64,000 bases of DNA from Thermoanaerobaculia bacterium (lineage in GTDB: Bacteria > Acidobacteriota > Thermoanaerobaculia > Multivoradales > Multivoraceae). The position numbers and the translations under genes were made by a program. The notes below the pieces were generated by a model. It was not told where the DNA came from. It saw only the letters and a program-made list of their open reading frames with translations, and did no database searches. Shown here in pieces: positions 30,213 through 38,643 of this stretch (within the stretch, counting starts at the first letter, position 1; every line of letters starts with the position of its first letter). The DNA lies in assembly GCA_022822365.1 (NCBI GenBank), contig JAJEBV010000001.1, positions 1 through 64,000 of the forward strand, read 5' to 3'.

Positions 30213-31163
30213 TCAGGTCGAGGCGCCAAAGGCCTCGCGCAGCGCCGCGCATGCCTCGTCGACCGCCCTGCGGCCGCCGTCGAGGATCGGGGAGAGCTGG
30301 AAGAAGACGTGGACCTGGCCCTCGTAGTTCGAGAGGGTCGCGTCGACGCCGGCTGCCTGGAGCGTCTCCGCGTAGTCCCGGCCTTCGTCGCGGAGCGGGT
30401 CGAACTCGGCGGTGATGACGAGGGCCGACGGCAGGGCGCTGTGGTCGGAGGCAAGTAGCGGGGAGGCGCGGAAGTCGGCGCGGTCGGCTTCGGACCGCAG
30501 GTAGTGGCCGCGGAACCAGATCATGTGGTCCTTCGTCAGGACGTAGCCGTCGGCGTTCTCGTCGATCGAGGGCCGGCTGAACTCCATGTCGACGGCCGGG
30601 TAGACGAGAAGCTGGAAGGCCAGGTTCGGACCGCCAGCGTCCCGTGCGAGCAGGCTCATCACGGCTGACAGGTTGCCGCCGGCGCTGTCGCCGCCGACGG
30701 CGATCCGGGCCGGGTCCCCGCCGAGACTCTCGGCATTGGCGGCCACCCACTGGAGGGCCGCCCAGGAGTCGTCGACCGCGGCCGGGAACCGCGCTTCCGG
30801 GGCCAGACGGTAGTCGACGGAGACGACCAGGCAGCCGGCGCCCGCGCACAGTTGGCGGCAGGCGTAGTCGTGGGTGTCCAGATCGCCGATCACCCAGCCG
30901 CCGCCGTGGTAGTAGACGAGAATCGGCAGGGCGTCGCCGGCATCCCGGGGCCCGTAGATGCGGACCGGAACGTCGCCTGCCGGCCCGGGAACGGCGGAGT
31001 CCTCGGTGTCCACGTCCGGGCCCTGGCCGAGCATCTCGGCGACCGCCAGATAGCCGGCCCGGGCCATCTCCACGGTCTGCTCCGTGATTGGCGGAACCTG
31101 GTTCTCGATCGCGGCCTGCTCCTGGGCTGCGAGGAAGGCCTGTACCTGGGGGTCGACTGGCAT
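30213..31163 (-). CDS. HSL-family alpha/beta hydrolase (esterase/lipase)
   Basis: A 316-residue hormone-sensitive-lipase-type esterase, started at the ATG at 31163 (MPVDPQVQAFLAAQEQ), the usual N-terminus for this family. The oxyanion-hole motif HGGG is at residues 86-89 and the nucleophile motif GDSAGG at 158-163 with Ser160. The acid is likely the Asp in EFDPLRDEG and the base the His in GQVHVFF. No signal peptide is seen, so it is probably cytoplasmic and acts on short-chain acyl esters. It converges with lhr, 15 bp apart. A frame extension upstream (to 31232) crosses a hairpin repeat and is not family-like. Confidence 0.92.
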   Translation of the reverse strand: MPVDPQVQAFLAAQEQAAIENQVPPITEQTVEMARAGYLAVAEMLGQGPDVDTEDSAVPGPAGDVPVRIYGPRDAGDALPILVYYHGGGWVIGDLDTHDYACRQLCAGAGCLVVSVDYRLAPEARFPAAVDDSWAALQWVAANAESLGGDPARIAVGGDSAGGNLSAVMSLLARDAGGPNLAFQLLVYPAVDMEFSRPSIDENADGYVLTKDHMIWFRGHYLRSEADRADFRASPLLASDHSALPSALVITAEFDPLRDEGRDYAETLQAAGVDATLSNYEGQVHVFFQLSPILDGGRRAVDEACAALREAFGAST

Positions 31164-31204
31164 CTGCGCGCTCCGTAGGTCGTGGAAAGGAGCGCGTAGC
31201 CTAA

Positions 31205-31250
31205 CTGGGTGCGCCGGCGCCCTCGCCGGCATCCGGCGCGAAGCGCCGGT
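31205..31250. repeat. Dispersed hairpin repeat, locus 2
   Basis: Core CTGGGTGCGCCGGCGCCCTC followed by GCCGGC (31205-31230), then a second hairpin ATCCGGCGCGAAGCGCCGG. It lies upstream of the esterase gene and downstream of the Trp/Glu-repeat gene, both on the minus strand. One base differs from the locus 1 core. Confidence 0.7.
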
Positions 31251-31268
31251 CTGCTGTAGTCCGGCGGC

Positions 31269-31892
31269 CTAGGCGTCGACCGCGTCCGCGGCCTCTTCGG
31301 CAGCCTCCTCCGCCGCTTCCTCGGCGTGCTCGACCGCCTCCTCGACCGTGTCGCTGACGAGATCGGCGAAGCCGCTCCAGTCGGCGTTCTCGACGCTGGC
31401 CGCGATCAGTTCGGCCAGTTCGCCCATCTGCTCACCCAGCGCGCCGAGCGCTTCGCCGAACATCTCCCAGTCGGCGCCCTCCATGGCTTCCCCGAGAGAG
31501 GTGCCGAAGCGTTCGCCGAACTCTTCCCAGAACTCTTCGAAGCGGTCCCAGTCGACCTCGCCGTCAGGGTGCTCCATGTCCTCGAACTGTTCCGCCCAGG
31601 CGTCCCACTCCTCCTCGTCGAAGGCCTGCTCGAACGACGCGGCGAACTGCTCGCCCCATTCCTCCCAGCGCCTGCCGAACTCTTCCCAGTCCTGGCCGTG
31701 GGCTTCCCAGTCGGCTTCCTCGAAGCTGCGGCCGAAGCGCTCGCCCCACTCCTCCCAGCGCTGGCCGAGCTCTTCCCAGCGCTCGTCGTGACTCGACTCG
31801 GCGTTCTCCTGGGACAGGAGCGCTCCGGGAACGAGGGCGATCAGAAAGGCGAACGCCAGCGTCGCCCAGCGATGGTGGTGGAGGTTCTTCAT
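31269..31892 (-). CDS. Secreted hyperacidic protein with Trp/Glu-rich 30-residue repeats
   Basis: A 207-residue protein of unrecognised family. An N-terminal signal peptide (residues about 1-28, ending GALLSQ) precedes a region with no Cys and no Lys. I count 61 Asp/Glu, 8 Arg and 13 Trp in residues 29-207. Four repeats of exactly 30 residues are readable: 39-68, 69-98, then after a 16-residue insert (99-114) 115-144 and 145-174. The consensus is WEEFG.RWEEWGE.F..SFE with a late Trp (62, 96 shifted, 142, 172). The tail (184-207) is an Ala/Glu helix. The repeats predict amphipathic helices with an aromatic face, perhaps membrane- or cation-binding. The ribosome-binding site AGGGAG sits 7 nt before the ATG. 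It is a single gene, divergent from murA. Confidence 0.8.
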   Translation of the reverse strand: MKNLHHHRWATLAFAFLIALVPGALLSQENAESSHDERWEELGQRWEEWGERFGRSFEEADWEAHGQDWEEFGRRWEEWGEQFAASFEQAFDEEEWDAWAEQFEDMEHPDGEVDWDRFEEFWEEFGERFGTSLGEAMEGADWEMFGEALGALGEQMGELAELIAASVENADWSGFADLVSDTVEEAVEHAEEAAEEAAEEAADAVDA

Positions 31893-32058
31893 GTTCGGTC
31901 TCCCTGGCTGTCGGAGGGGCAGGCGACCTGACTGGGCCGCACCTCTCTAACAACGTCGCGGCGTCGCGGGAGTTTCACGAGCGGGCATATCGGAAGAGTG
32001 AGCACTTTCCTTGGTGTTCCTGTGGTCAACTAGCCGCGCGATGGAGACAGCCGGACAC

Positions 32059-33366
32059 ATGCCGCGTTCCCAGTTCGTGATCGAGGGTGGTCAACCGATC
32101 GCGGGCACGCTGCGCGCGCGGGGCAACAAGAACGCGGCGTTGCCGCTCCTTGCGGCCGCGCTCCTCACGGACGAGGAGGTCACGCTCCGGAACGTACCCC
32201 GGATCCGCGACGTCGAGGCGCAGATCGAATTGCTGCGCCAGCTCGGCGCCGAAGTGGCGTTCGTCGGCAGCGACATGGTGCGCGTCCGCGCCGCGGGCCT
32301 CGGCGACGAGGATCCGGACCCGGACCTCTGCCGGGCGATCCGTGCCTCGATCCTGCTGGCCGGGCCGCTGCTGGCGAGGCGCGGGCGCGTGAACATGCCG
32401 GCTCCGGGCGGCGACGTCATCGGCCGGCGGCGGCTCGACACCCACCTGCTGGCGCTCGAGGGCCTGGGCGCCGCCATCGAGCTATGCCCGCGCGGCGGAC
32501 TTCAGTGTCGCGTCGAGGGTTCGGGGGAGCGACTGCGCGGGGCCGAGATCTTCCTGGACGAAGCCTCGGTCACGGCGACCGAGAACGCGGTGATGGCGGC
32601 TTGTCTGGCGGAGGGCGAGACGAGGATCCTGAACGCGGCGAGCGAGCCCCATGTACAGGATCTCTGCCGCCTCCTGCAGGCGATGGGGGTGCCGATCGAA
32701 GGTGTCGGCACGAACCTGCTCGTCGTCCAGGGCGTGGAGCGGCTGGGCGGGGCGGAGTTCGAGATCGGTCCCGACTACATCGAGGTCGGGTCGCTCATCA
32801 CGCTGGCGGCGGTAACCGGGGGCGAGTTGCGTATTCCGGACGCCCGGCCGCAGGAGCACCGCGCAACCCGGCTCGCCTTCGGCCGTCTGGGCATCGACTT
32901 CCGTGTCTCCGACGATGGCCGCGACCTGTTCGTGCCCGGCGGCCAGGAACTCCGCGTGCGGACCGATCTTCAGGGCGCGATCCCGAAGGTCGAGGACGCG
33001 CCGTGGCCCGGTTTCCCCGCGGATCTCACGTCGATCGCAGTTGTTGGAGCAACCCAGAGTCGCGGGTCGGTGCTGATCCACGAGAAGCTCTTCGAGTCCC
33101 GCATGTTCTTCGTCGACCGCCTGGTGGCGATGGGCGCGCAGATCGTGCTCTGCGACCCCCACCGGGTCGTCGTCAGTGGGCCGTCGAAGCTCTATGGACG
33201 GGACATGGTGAGCCCGGACATCCGTGCCGGCATGGCGATGCTGATCGCCGCCCTATGCGCCGAGGGCCGCAGCGTGATCGACAACGTGCAGCAGATCGAC
33301 CGCGGCTACGAGCGGATCGACGAACGGCTCAGGTCCCTCGGCGCGAACATCGAACGCGTCGGCTGA
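32059..33366 (+). CDS. murA: UDP-N-acetylglucosamine 1-carboxyvinyltransferase (Asp-type)
   Basis: First committed enzyme of peptidoglycan synthesis, joining phosphoenolpyruvate to UDP-GlcNAc. From the ATG at 32059 ([16 protein letters not shown]) it is 435 residues, the normal length; in-frame starts at 32041 and 32011 only add non-conserved residues. The substrate-binding GNKNAA motif (residues 22-27) and [13 protein letters not shown] are present. The active-site loop reads [10 protein letters not shown] where most MurA have PGGCAIGARP, so the catalytic/fosfomycin-target Cys is Asp119 (codon 32413-32415). The same replacement occurs in Mycobacterium and Chlamydia MurA and gives intrinsic fosfomycin insensitivity. 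No other murein gene is adjacent. Confidence 0.94.
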   Translation: MPRSQFVIEGGQPIAGTLRARGNKNAALPLLAAALLTDEEVTLRNVPRIRDVEAQIELLRQLGAEVAFVGSDMVRVRAAGLGDEDPDPDLCRAIRASILLAGPLLARRGRVNMPAPGGDVIGRRRLDTHLLALEGLGAAIELCPRGGLQCRVEGSGERLRGAEIFLDEASVTATENAVMAACLAEGETRILNAASEPHVQDLCRLLQAMGVPIEGVGTNLLVVQGVERLGGAEFEIGPDYIEVGSLITLAAVTGGELRIPDARPQEHRATRLAFGRLGIDFRVSDDGRDLFVPGGQELRVRTDLQGAIPKVEDAPWPGFPADLTSIAVVGATQSRGSVLIHEKLFESRMFFVDRLVAMGAQIVLCDPHRVVVSGPSKLYGRDMVSPDIRAGMAMLIAALCAEGRSVIDNVQQIDRGYERIDERLRSLGANIERVG

Positions 33367-33383
33367 AGTTGCGCGGGCCGGCA

Positions 33384-33461
33384 CTGTGTGCGCCGGCGCC
33401 CCCGCCGGCATGTAGCCGCGGGTCTTCTGACCCGCGGACAACAGCGCGCCGCGAAGCGGCG
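33384..33461. repeat. Dispersed hairpin repeat, locus 3
   Basis: Three modules in a row: core CTGTGTGCGCCGGCGCCCCC plus GCCGGC (33384-33409); CCGCGGGTC-TTCT-GACCCGCGG (33416-33437, 9-bp stem); and CGCCGC-GAA-GCGGCG (33447-33461). The second module recurs in locus 4 and the third in inverted form at the start of locus 4. It lies between murA and the MaoC gene. Confidence 0.7.
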
Positions 33462-33488
33462 ACGATCGGGCCGCGCTAAGGTTCGCGC

Positions 33489-33953
33489 ATGGCAGGCCTC
33501 TACTACGAGCAGTTCGAAGTCGGTCAGCTCTTCGACCACGCGTTGAGGCGCACGGTGACCGAGGCGGACAACGTCTTCTTCACCGCGATGACCCACAACC
33601 CGGCCGCGCTCCACCTCGACGCCGAGGCGATGAAGAACAGCGAGTTCGGCGAGCGGATCGTCAACAGTTGCTTCACCCTGAGCCTGATGGTGGGTATCTC
33701 GGTCGGCGACACGACCCTCGGCACGACGGTCGCGAACCTGGGTTGGAACGACGTCGTCTTCCCCCGGCCCGTGTTCCACGGCGACACCTTGCGGATCGAG
33801 ACCGAGGTAAAGGATAAGCGGGAGAGTCGCTCACGGCCCAACGCCGGCATCGTGACCTTCGAGCACCGCGCCTTCAACCAGCGGGACGAGCTGGTGGCTC
33901 GCTGCACCAGGCTGGGACTGATGCTCAAGCTGCCGGAGGGAGAAGGCTCATGA
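33489..33953 (+). CDS. MaoC-family dehydratase
   Basis: A 154-residue single hot-dog-fold protein. It contains the hydratase-type segment [26 protein letters not shown], where the Asn-Pro-x-x-x-H arrangement matches the (R)-hydratase catalytic loop, and a later [19 protein letters not shown] strand pair typical of MaoC proteins. It resembles the mesaconyl-C4/beta-methylmalyl-CoA dehydratase-like subgroup, but the substrate is not defined. Its stop overlaps the ATG of the DUF2007 gene (ATGA), suggesting coexpression. Confidence 0.87.
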   Translation: MAGLYYEQFEVGQLFDHALRRTVTEADNVFFTAMTHNPAALHLDAEAMKNSEFGERIVNSCFTLSLMVGISVGDTTLGTTVANLGWNDVVFPRPVFHGDTLRIETEVKDKRESRSRPNAGIVTFEHRAFNQRDELVARCTRLGLMLKLPEGEGS

Positions 33954-34204
33954 AGTTCGTCGAACTCGCCACCTTCGATTCCCGGCTGGAGGCCGAGACG
34001 ATCGGCCACGCCCTGGACCAGTACGACATTCCGTTCCTCGTGCAGAGCGCAGGGGTCGGCATGTTCGGCATGGGGATGGTGGGGAAGTCGCCGGTGCCGG
34101 TGAAGCTCTGCGTGCCGGACAACCGGCTGGACGAGGTGAAGGAACTGCTGAGTTGCTTTGCCGAGCCGCTCGGGGAGGGCGAGGAGCCCCCGGCCGACGG
34201 CTGA
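33950..34204 (+). CDS. DUF2007 domain protein (putative signal-transducing)
   Basis: An 84-residue protein that fits the DUF2007 pattern: an N-terminal beta-alpha unit [20 protein letters not shown], then a strand ([10 protein letters not shown]) and a C-terminal [15 protein letters not shown] helix unit. The Phe/Gly/Met-rich loop [11 protein letters not shown] is in the variable part. DUF2007 has a ferredoxin-like fold and is annotated as putative prokaryotic signal-transducing, but no activity is proven. It overlaps the MaoC gene by 4 nt and converges on the inositol-phosphatase-like gene. Confidence 0.8.
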   Translation: MKFVELATFDSRLEAETIGHALDQYDIPFLVQSAGVGMFGMGMVGKSPVPVKLCVPDNRLDEVKELLSCFAEPLGEGEEPPADG

Positions 34205-34207
34205 GGC

Positions 34208-34990
34208 TCAATCCCCGAGCAGTTCCAGGGTCTCCGGCAGCAGCCTTCGGGTGGTGCTGAAAGCCCGGTCGCCGTGGATCGTCTCGTTGCCGTCCCAGTC
34301 GCCGAAGTAGCCGCCGGCTTCCCGCAGGATGACGGGAAAGGGCCCGCAGTCCCAGGCGCTCATCTTCGGGTCGACCATCAGTTCGAGGCGGCCGGTGGCG
34401 ACCAGGGCGTGGCCGTAGGCGTCGGACCAGCCGACGCGGTAGGCGGTGTTCTCCATCATCCGCTGCCACGCCTTGCGGTGGCGGTCGTCGACGAAGAGGC
34501 CGGGGTCACCGAAGGACACGTAGCCTTCGCTCAGGTTGCTCGTCGCGCACACATGGGCCGGCTCGCCGTTCAGCGTGCAGCCGTGGCCGGAGGCGGCGGC
34601 CACCGTCTCGCCAATGCCCGGGAAGTGGGCGACGCCGACCTCGACCCGTCCGTCGACTTCAAGGCCGATGAGGATGCCGTAGAGCGGCACGCCGCGGACG
34701 AAGGAGCGGGTACCGTCGATCGGGTCGACGTACCAGTGGCGGCCACCGCCGCCTTCCGTGTTCGTCGAGCCGTCGCTCGTCCCGAACTCCTCGCCGACGA
34801 CGACGTCGCCGGGAAAGGCCTCGGCGATCCGTGAGCGGATCAGTTCCTCGGCGCCCCGGTCCGCCTCGGTGACCGGCGTCCTGTCGCTCTTCAGTTCCGG
34901 GTCGACGCCGAGGCGGAAGAACTCCAGCGTCAACTGGCCGGCGATCCAGGCGGTCTCGACGGCGAAGTCGAGTTCGGCCTCGTAGTCCAC
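34208..34990 (-). CDS. Inositol monophosphatase family phosphatase (possibly HisN-like)
   Basis: A 260-residue Mg-dependent phosphatase. Metal ligands are visible in GEEF (Glu67), DPIDGTRSF (Asp89, Asp92) and the late SAWDCGPFPVILREAGG. The family covers inositol-1-phosphatase, histidinol-phosphatase (HisN) and 3'-phosphoadenosine phosphatase (CysQ); the WDCGPFPVILREAGG block is closest to HisN-like members, but no histidine genes are nearby. The start is a GTG directly abutting the stop of the upstream metallo-beta-lactamase-fold gene, so these two are likely cotranscribed. Confidence 0.86.
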   Translation of the reverse strand: MDYEAELDFAVETAWIAGQLTLEFFRLGVDPELKSDRTPVTEADRGAEELIRSRIAEAFPGDVVVGEEFGTSDGSTNTEGGGGRHWYVDPIDGTRSFVRGVPLYGILIGLEVDGRVEVGVAHFPGIGETVAAASGHGCTLNGEPAHVCATSNLSEGYVSFGDPGLFVDDRHRKAWQRMMENTAYRVGWSDAYGHALVATGRLELMVDPKMSAWDCGPFPVILREAGGYFGDWDGNETIHGDRAFSTTRRLLPETLELLGD

Positions 34991-36040
34991 CTAGAACGTC
35001 TCGATCGTCCGCTCGTCGCTGTTCGCCGGCAGGGCGATGTGCATGCCGTCGGCGCCGACGACCGCATCGTTCGGCGCGTCCTCGGCCCGGCCGCGCATGA
35101 ACACGCCCTCTGCCTGCGCCGCGGGCAGGGGCGGCACGAGGTGGCTCAGCACCAGGAGCTTGACCTTCGCGTCGGCTGCCAGGGCGTGCACGTCGGCGGG
35201 GAAGGTGTGGTAGTCGAGCGTGTCCCGGATCAACGTTCCCTGTGGGTTGCCGGCGCTCTCGAGCGCCTGCGCCGCCGCGCTGATCAGAGCGCCGGACAGG
35301 ACCTCGTGAACCAGGACGTCGACGCCCTGGCTGGCCGCCTCCACGTTGGCCGAACGGATCGTGTCGCCGCTGACGACGACAGACCTGCCGCCGTAGTCGA
35401 TCCGATAGCCGATCGCCGGCGCGATCGGTTCATGCTCGACCAGGAAGGCGGTGAGCTTGAGGCCGTCCTCGTCGTAGAAGACGCGGGAAGAGGCGTCCTC
35501 TGCCAGTTCGATCGTGTGCGCGGCCATCTTGCCGCCGTCCGGCGGCAGCAGATCGGCGCCGTGGTGAGCGATCCGGTAGGAGACGTCCAGCTCGTAGGCG
35601 GCCTGGAAGCCGGCCACGACCCGGTCGACGCCGGCGGGGCCGTAGACATCGAGCGGCACGGCTCTGCCCGAGGTCCAGCTCGCGAAGACGACCTCGCCGA
35701 GTTCGCCGATGTGGTCGGAGTGGAAGTGGGTCAGCAGGACGCCGGCCAGACGGCCGACCGGCAACCCCCAGAGGCGCAGGTTCTCGGTCGAACCGGGACC
35801 GACATCGATCAGGAACATCCGTCCGCCGGCGATAACCGCCGTGCAGGGACCGGCGCGCTCGGCGCTTGGCAACGGCGAACCGCTGCCGCAGATGACGACG
35901 TGAAGGGCGCCGTCGTCGAGCAGGGACGACCGGTTCGGCGGCCTGGCCCCGAACTGAGCCTCGACGGCCGAAGCGAGGAGGAGGCAGGCCGCGCCCGCCG
36001 CGGAAAGGACGGTCGCCGCGGAGTGGCGCGTGGGTCTCAT
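34991..36040 (-). CDS. Exported metallo-beta-lactamase-fold hydrolase (RNase Z-like)
   Basis: A 349-residue protein with a signal peptide (VLSAAGAACLLLASAVEAQ). The Zn-binding motif THFHSDHIGEL and a later HEVLS, plus SHLVPPLP, fit the RNase Z/ArsF-type branch of the MBL fold. Because it is exported, tRNA processing is not its role; a secreted esterase, lactonase or phosphodiesterase is more likely. VICGSGSPLPSAERAGPCTAV near the N-terminus is the typical beta-hairpin of this branch. It directly precedes the inositol-phosphatase gene with no spacing. The DUF819 gene diverges 83 bp away. Confidence 0.85.
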   Translation of the reverse strand: MRPTRHSAATVLSAAGAACLLLASAVEAQFGARPPNRSSLLDDGALHVVICGSGSPLPSAERAGPCTAVIAGGRMFLIDVGPGSTENLRLWGLPVGRLAGVLLTHFHSDHIGELGEVVFASWTSGRAVPLDVYGPAGVDRVVAGFQAAYELDVSYRIAHHGADLLPPDGGKMAAHTIELAEDASSRVFYDEDGLKLTAFLVEHEPIAPAIGYRIDYGGRSVVVSGDTIRSANVEAASQGVDVLVHEVLSGALISAAAQALESAGNPQGTLIRDTLDYHTFPADVHALAADAKVKLLVLSHLVPPLPAAQAEGVFMRGRAEDAPNDAVVGADGMHIALPANSDERTIETF

Positions 36041-36123
36041 GTGGTCAGCCTTTCGGAGAGTGCAGCACCGGGCGAAGGTGGCGTCGGAACATAGCAGTCA
36101 GCCGACAACTACAATCCCCCGCG

Positions 36124-37332
36124 ATGGCGGAGCAGGCGCTGATCAACGATCCGACCGCCCTGCTCGTCTTCTTCGCCGGCTTCGTGGCCCTGATCTTCGC
36201 CCTGGCGCGGACGCCGGCCTTCGAGCGGCTGTTCAGGACCCTCCCGCCCATCGTCTGGATCTACCTGCTGCCCGTGGTCCTGACCACGGTTGGCATCACC
36301 CCGGCCGAGTCGCCGTTCTACGACTGGTGCACGGACTACCTGATGCCGTGCTCGTTGCTACTCCTCGTACTGGCGACCGACGTGCCGGCGATCAAGCGCC
36401 TGGGACCGCTGGCGGCGGCGATGCTGCTCGCGGGCTCGGTCGGCATCGTGATCGGCGGTCCGATCGCCCTGGCCATCTTCCAGCCCATCCTCGATCCGCA
36501 GGCCTGGAAGGGCCTGGGGGCGCTCGCCGGCTCCTGGATCGGCGGCCTGTCGAACATGATCGCGATCAAGGAGGGCGTCGGCGCACCGGACGACATCTTC
36601 GCGCCGATGATCATCGTCGACTCGGTCGTCGGCTACGGCTGGATGTCGATCATCATCCTGCTCAGCGGCCACCAGAACCGGATCGACCGTCGCCACCGGG
36701 CACGCCGCGAGGAACTCGACCGGCTGAACGAGCGGCTGCAGAAGGTGCAGCAGGAGAAGGCCCGGCCGATCACGCTGCCGGCCTTCGCCACGATGCTCGG
36801 CGTCGGCCTCGTGGGGAGCTGGCTCTGCATGCGCGGTGGGGAACTCTTGCCGCAGGTGGGCTCCGTGCTCTCCCACTTCACCTGGGGCATCCTGCTCGTC
36901 GTGGCGGTCGGCCTGGGGCTGTCCTTCACGCCGATTCGCCGTCTCGATCACCGGGGCGCGACGCCGGTGGCCTATGGCGGCCTCTACCTGATGGTCGCGA
37001 CGATGGGCGCCGGCGGCAACCTGGCCGCGGTCGCCGAGGCGCCCCAGGTGCTCGCGGTCGGCGCCGTGTGGATCGGCATCCACGTCGCCTGTCTGTACGT
37101 GGCCATGCGCCTGCTGCGGGCGCCGCTCTTCCTGTTCGCCACCGGCAGCATGGGCAACGTCGGCGGCGTCATTTCGACGCCGGTCGTCGCCGGCGTGTTC
37201 CAGCCGGCCCTCGCCGCGGTCGGCGTGCTGATGGGCGTCCTCGGCAACCTGGTCGGCACGCCGCTGGGCCTGCTGTGCGCCCAGCTCATGGCGTGGGTGG
37301 CGCGGGCGTACCACGGCGCCGCGGCGCTGTAG
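36124..37332 (+). CDS. DUF819 family membrane protein
   Basis: A 402-residue polytopic membrane protein of the DUF819 (YjcL-like) family, with about ten or eleven hydrophobic helices. Family blocks include ALAGSWIGGLSNMIAIKEGVGA, GGNLAAVAEAPQVLAVG and ATGSMGNVGGVISTPVVAG; the GSxxG and GNxGG stretches fall in broken helices that resemble transporters with inverted repeats. A hydrophilic loop around residues 185-220 separates the two halves. The transported compound is unknown. It converges on the DUF1232 gene. Confidence 0.85.
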   Translation: MAEQALINDPTALLVFFAGFVALIFALARTPAFERLFRTLPPIVWIYLLPVVLTTVGITPAESPFYDWCTDYLMPCSLLLLVLATDVPAIKRLGPLAAAMLLAGSVGIVIGGPIALAIFQPILDPQAWKGLGALAGSWIGGLSNMIAIKEGVGAPDDIFAPMIIVDSVVGYGWMSIIILLSGHQNRIDRRHRARREELDRLNERLQKVQQEKARPITLPAFATMLGVGLVGSWLCMRGGELLPQVGSVLSHFTWGILLVVAVGLGLSFTPIRRLDHRGATPVAYGGLYLMVATMGAGGNLAAVAEAPQVLAVGAVWIGIHVACLYVAMRLLRAPLFLFATGSMGNVGGVISTPVVAGVFQPALAAVGVLMGVLGNLVGTPLGLLCAQLMAWVARAYHGAAAL

Positions 37333-37348
37333 GAGGCCGCCTGGTCGC

Positions 37349-37780
37349 CTACGCGGGCTCCGGCTCGGGTCCATCGTCGCCCGCGGTCAGGGCCCGGAAC
37401 AGGTCGATCTCCGTCTTGCAGGTCTTGACGACCCAGGCAATGACGGCGGCGTCGTCGATGAAGCCGGCGACCGGGACGAAGTCGGGGATGACGTCGATGG
37501 GGATGACGAAGTAGAGGACGGCGCCGGCGATGAGGATGAGGGTTTCCTTCCGGAGACGGTAGTCACCGCGGGCGACCGCCCGGAGCAGTTCGAACATCGT
37601 TCTCAGGTCTTCGATCACGGCGCCAAGGGGGCTCGAGGTGCCGCCGGCGTTTCTTGCCTTCTCGCGGGCCTCGTCGACGATCTCGCGGAGTTTGTCCGGC
37701 GATTCGACAATCTCGGCGGCCTGGTTCCTTGCGTGGAGGGGCAACTCCATCTCGCCGGTCAACTCCCGATCGGATGCCAT
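37349..37780 (-). CDS. DUF1232 (YkvA-like) membrane protein
   Basis: A 143-residue protein with the DUF1232 core KETLILIAGAVLYFVIPIDVIPDFVP and GFIDDAAVIAWVVK; the IDxIPD motif defines the family. The N-terminal 75 residues are soluble and partly coiled. Function unknown. Its first 22 nt overlap the 3' end of the upstream truncated aldehyde-dehydrogenase gene, so it may be the last gene of the deoC-aldehyde-dehydrogenase run by position only. Confidence 0.85.
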   Translation of the reverse strand: MASDRELTGEMELPLHARNQAAEIVESPDKLREIVDEAREKARNAGGTSSPLGAVIEDLRTMFELLRAVARGDYRLRKETLILIAGAVLYFVIPIDVIPDFVPVAGFIDDAAVIAWVVKTCKTEIDLFRALTAGDDGPEPEPA

Positions 37781-38643
37781 GTCGTCTTCACTTCCTGCAG
37801 GTCGGTGATTTCGTAGGGGCTCTGGACATCGGTCCAGTCCTCGTGGGGCCGGACCGCGACGCGTTTCAGGTTGTGGACCGCTTCGATCTCGGCGGACCTG
37901 GCGACGTCCGGGTCCGGGGAGCAGAGGAGCAGCCCGTCGACGTCGCGGTGCGCGGCGAGCGGCGCGAGCATCTCGTCCGAGCGACCGGTGAGGACGTTGA
38001 CGACGCCGCCGGGGACATCGGACGAGTTGAGGACTTCGCCGAACGTCGTGGCGGGAAGCGGCTGGCTGCCGGTGACCAGAACGACGGTCGTGTTGCCTCC
38101 GGCGATCGCGGGGGCGACAGCGGAAGTGAGGCCGAGCAGCGGCGACTCGGGCGCCAGGACACCGATGACGCCCATCGGTTCGAGGATCGAGAAGTTGAAG
38201 TGCGAGGTGGCCACCGGGTTGACGCTGGAGAAGACCTGCTGGAACTTGTCGGTCCAGCCGGCATAGTGGACGAGGCGGTCGACGGCGGCCTGGACTTCGA
38301 TCGCGGCTTCGTCCGGAGCCGTGCCGCCGGCCGCGAGCAGGGTTTCGAACTGCGCGCTCCGGCCCTCCAGCATCTCGGCGATCCGGTAGAGGATCTGGCC
38401 CCGGTTGTAGGCGGTGCGGCCGGCCCAGCCGGCCTGCGCGGCGCGGGCCGCGGTCACCGCGTCCCGCACGTCCTTGCGCGAGCAGCGGCAGATGTTCGCG
38501 ATCGGCGTGCCGTCGGGCCCCAGTGCCCGGTCGAAGCGGCCGGACTCCGAACGCGGGAACCTGCCGCCGACGTAGACCTTGTGGGTCTTGAGCACAGGCA
38601 GACGGTCGGCCGCAGCCGCTCCCGCGGGTCGCTGCTCGCTCAT
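37759..38643 (-). CDS. Catalytically incomplete aldehyde dehydrogenase homologue (ALDH16 C-domain-like)
   Basis: A 294-residue protein starting MSEQRPAGAAAADRLPVLKT. It aligns in pattern with the N-terminal, coenzyme-binding half of the ALDH fold (KVYVGGRFPRSESGRF, ILYRIAEMLEGR, YAGWTDKFQQVF, APESPLLGLTSAVAPAIAGGN, VVNVLTG) but lacks the general-base Glu motif ELGG and the catalytic Cys block. It then jumps to a short C-terminal oligomerisation-like end (EIEAVHNLKRVAV). This layout and length match the second domain of ALDH16 proteins. It overlaps the stop of the complete ALDH gene by 4 nt (ATGA), so the two products are probably made in equal amounts and may form one heteromeric enzyme. Confidence 0.82.
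   Translation of the reverse strand: MSEQRPAGAAAADRLPVLKTHKVYVGGRFPRSESGRFDRALGPDGTPIANICRCSRKDVRDAVTAARAAQAGWAGRTAYNRGQILYRIAEMLEGRSAQFETLLAAGGTAPDEAAIEVQAAVDRLVHYAGWTDKFQQVFSSVNPVATSHFNFSILEPMGVIGVLAPESPLLGLTSAVAPAIAGGNTTVVLVTGSQPLPATTFGEVLNSSDVPGGVVNVLTGRSDEMLAPLAAHRDVDGLLLCSPDPDVARSAEIEAVHNLKRVAVRPHEDWTDVQSPYEITDLQEVKTTWHPIGS

Noticed and set aside
31326-31931. 201-codon plus-strand frame opposite the Trp/Glu-repeat gene
   Set aside because: No ribosome-binding site or signal peptide; its Leu/Phe/Glu periodicity is the mirror of the minus-strand repeats. The minus frame has a signal peptide and a good ribosome-binding site.
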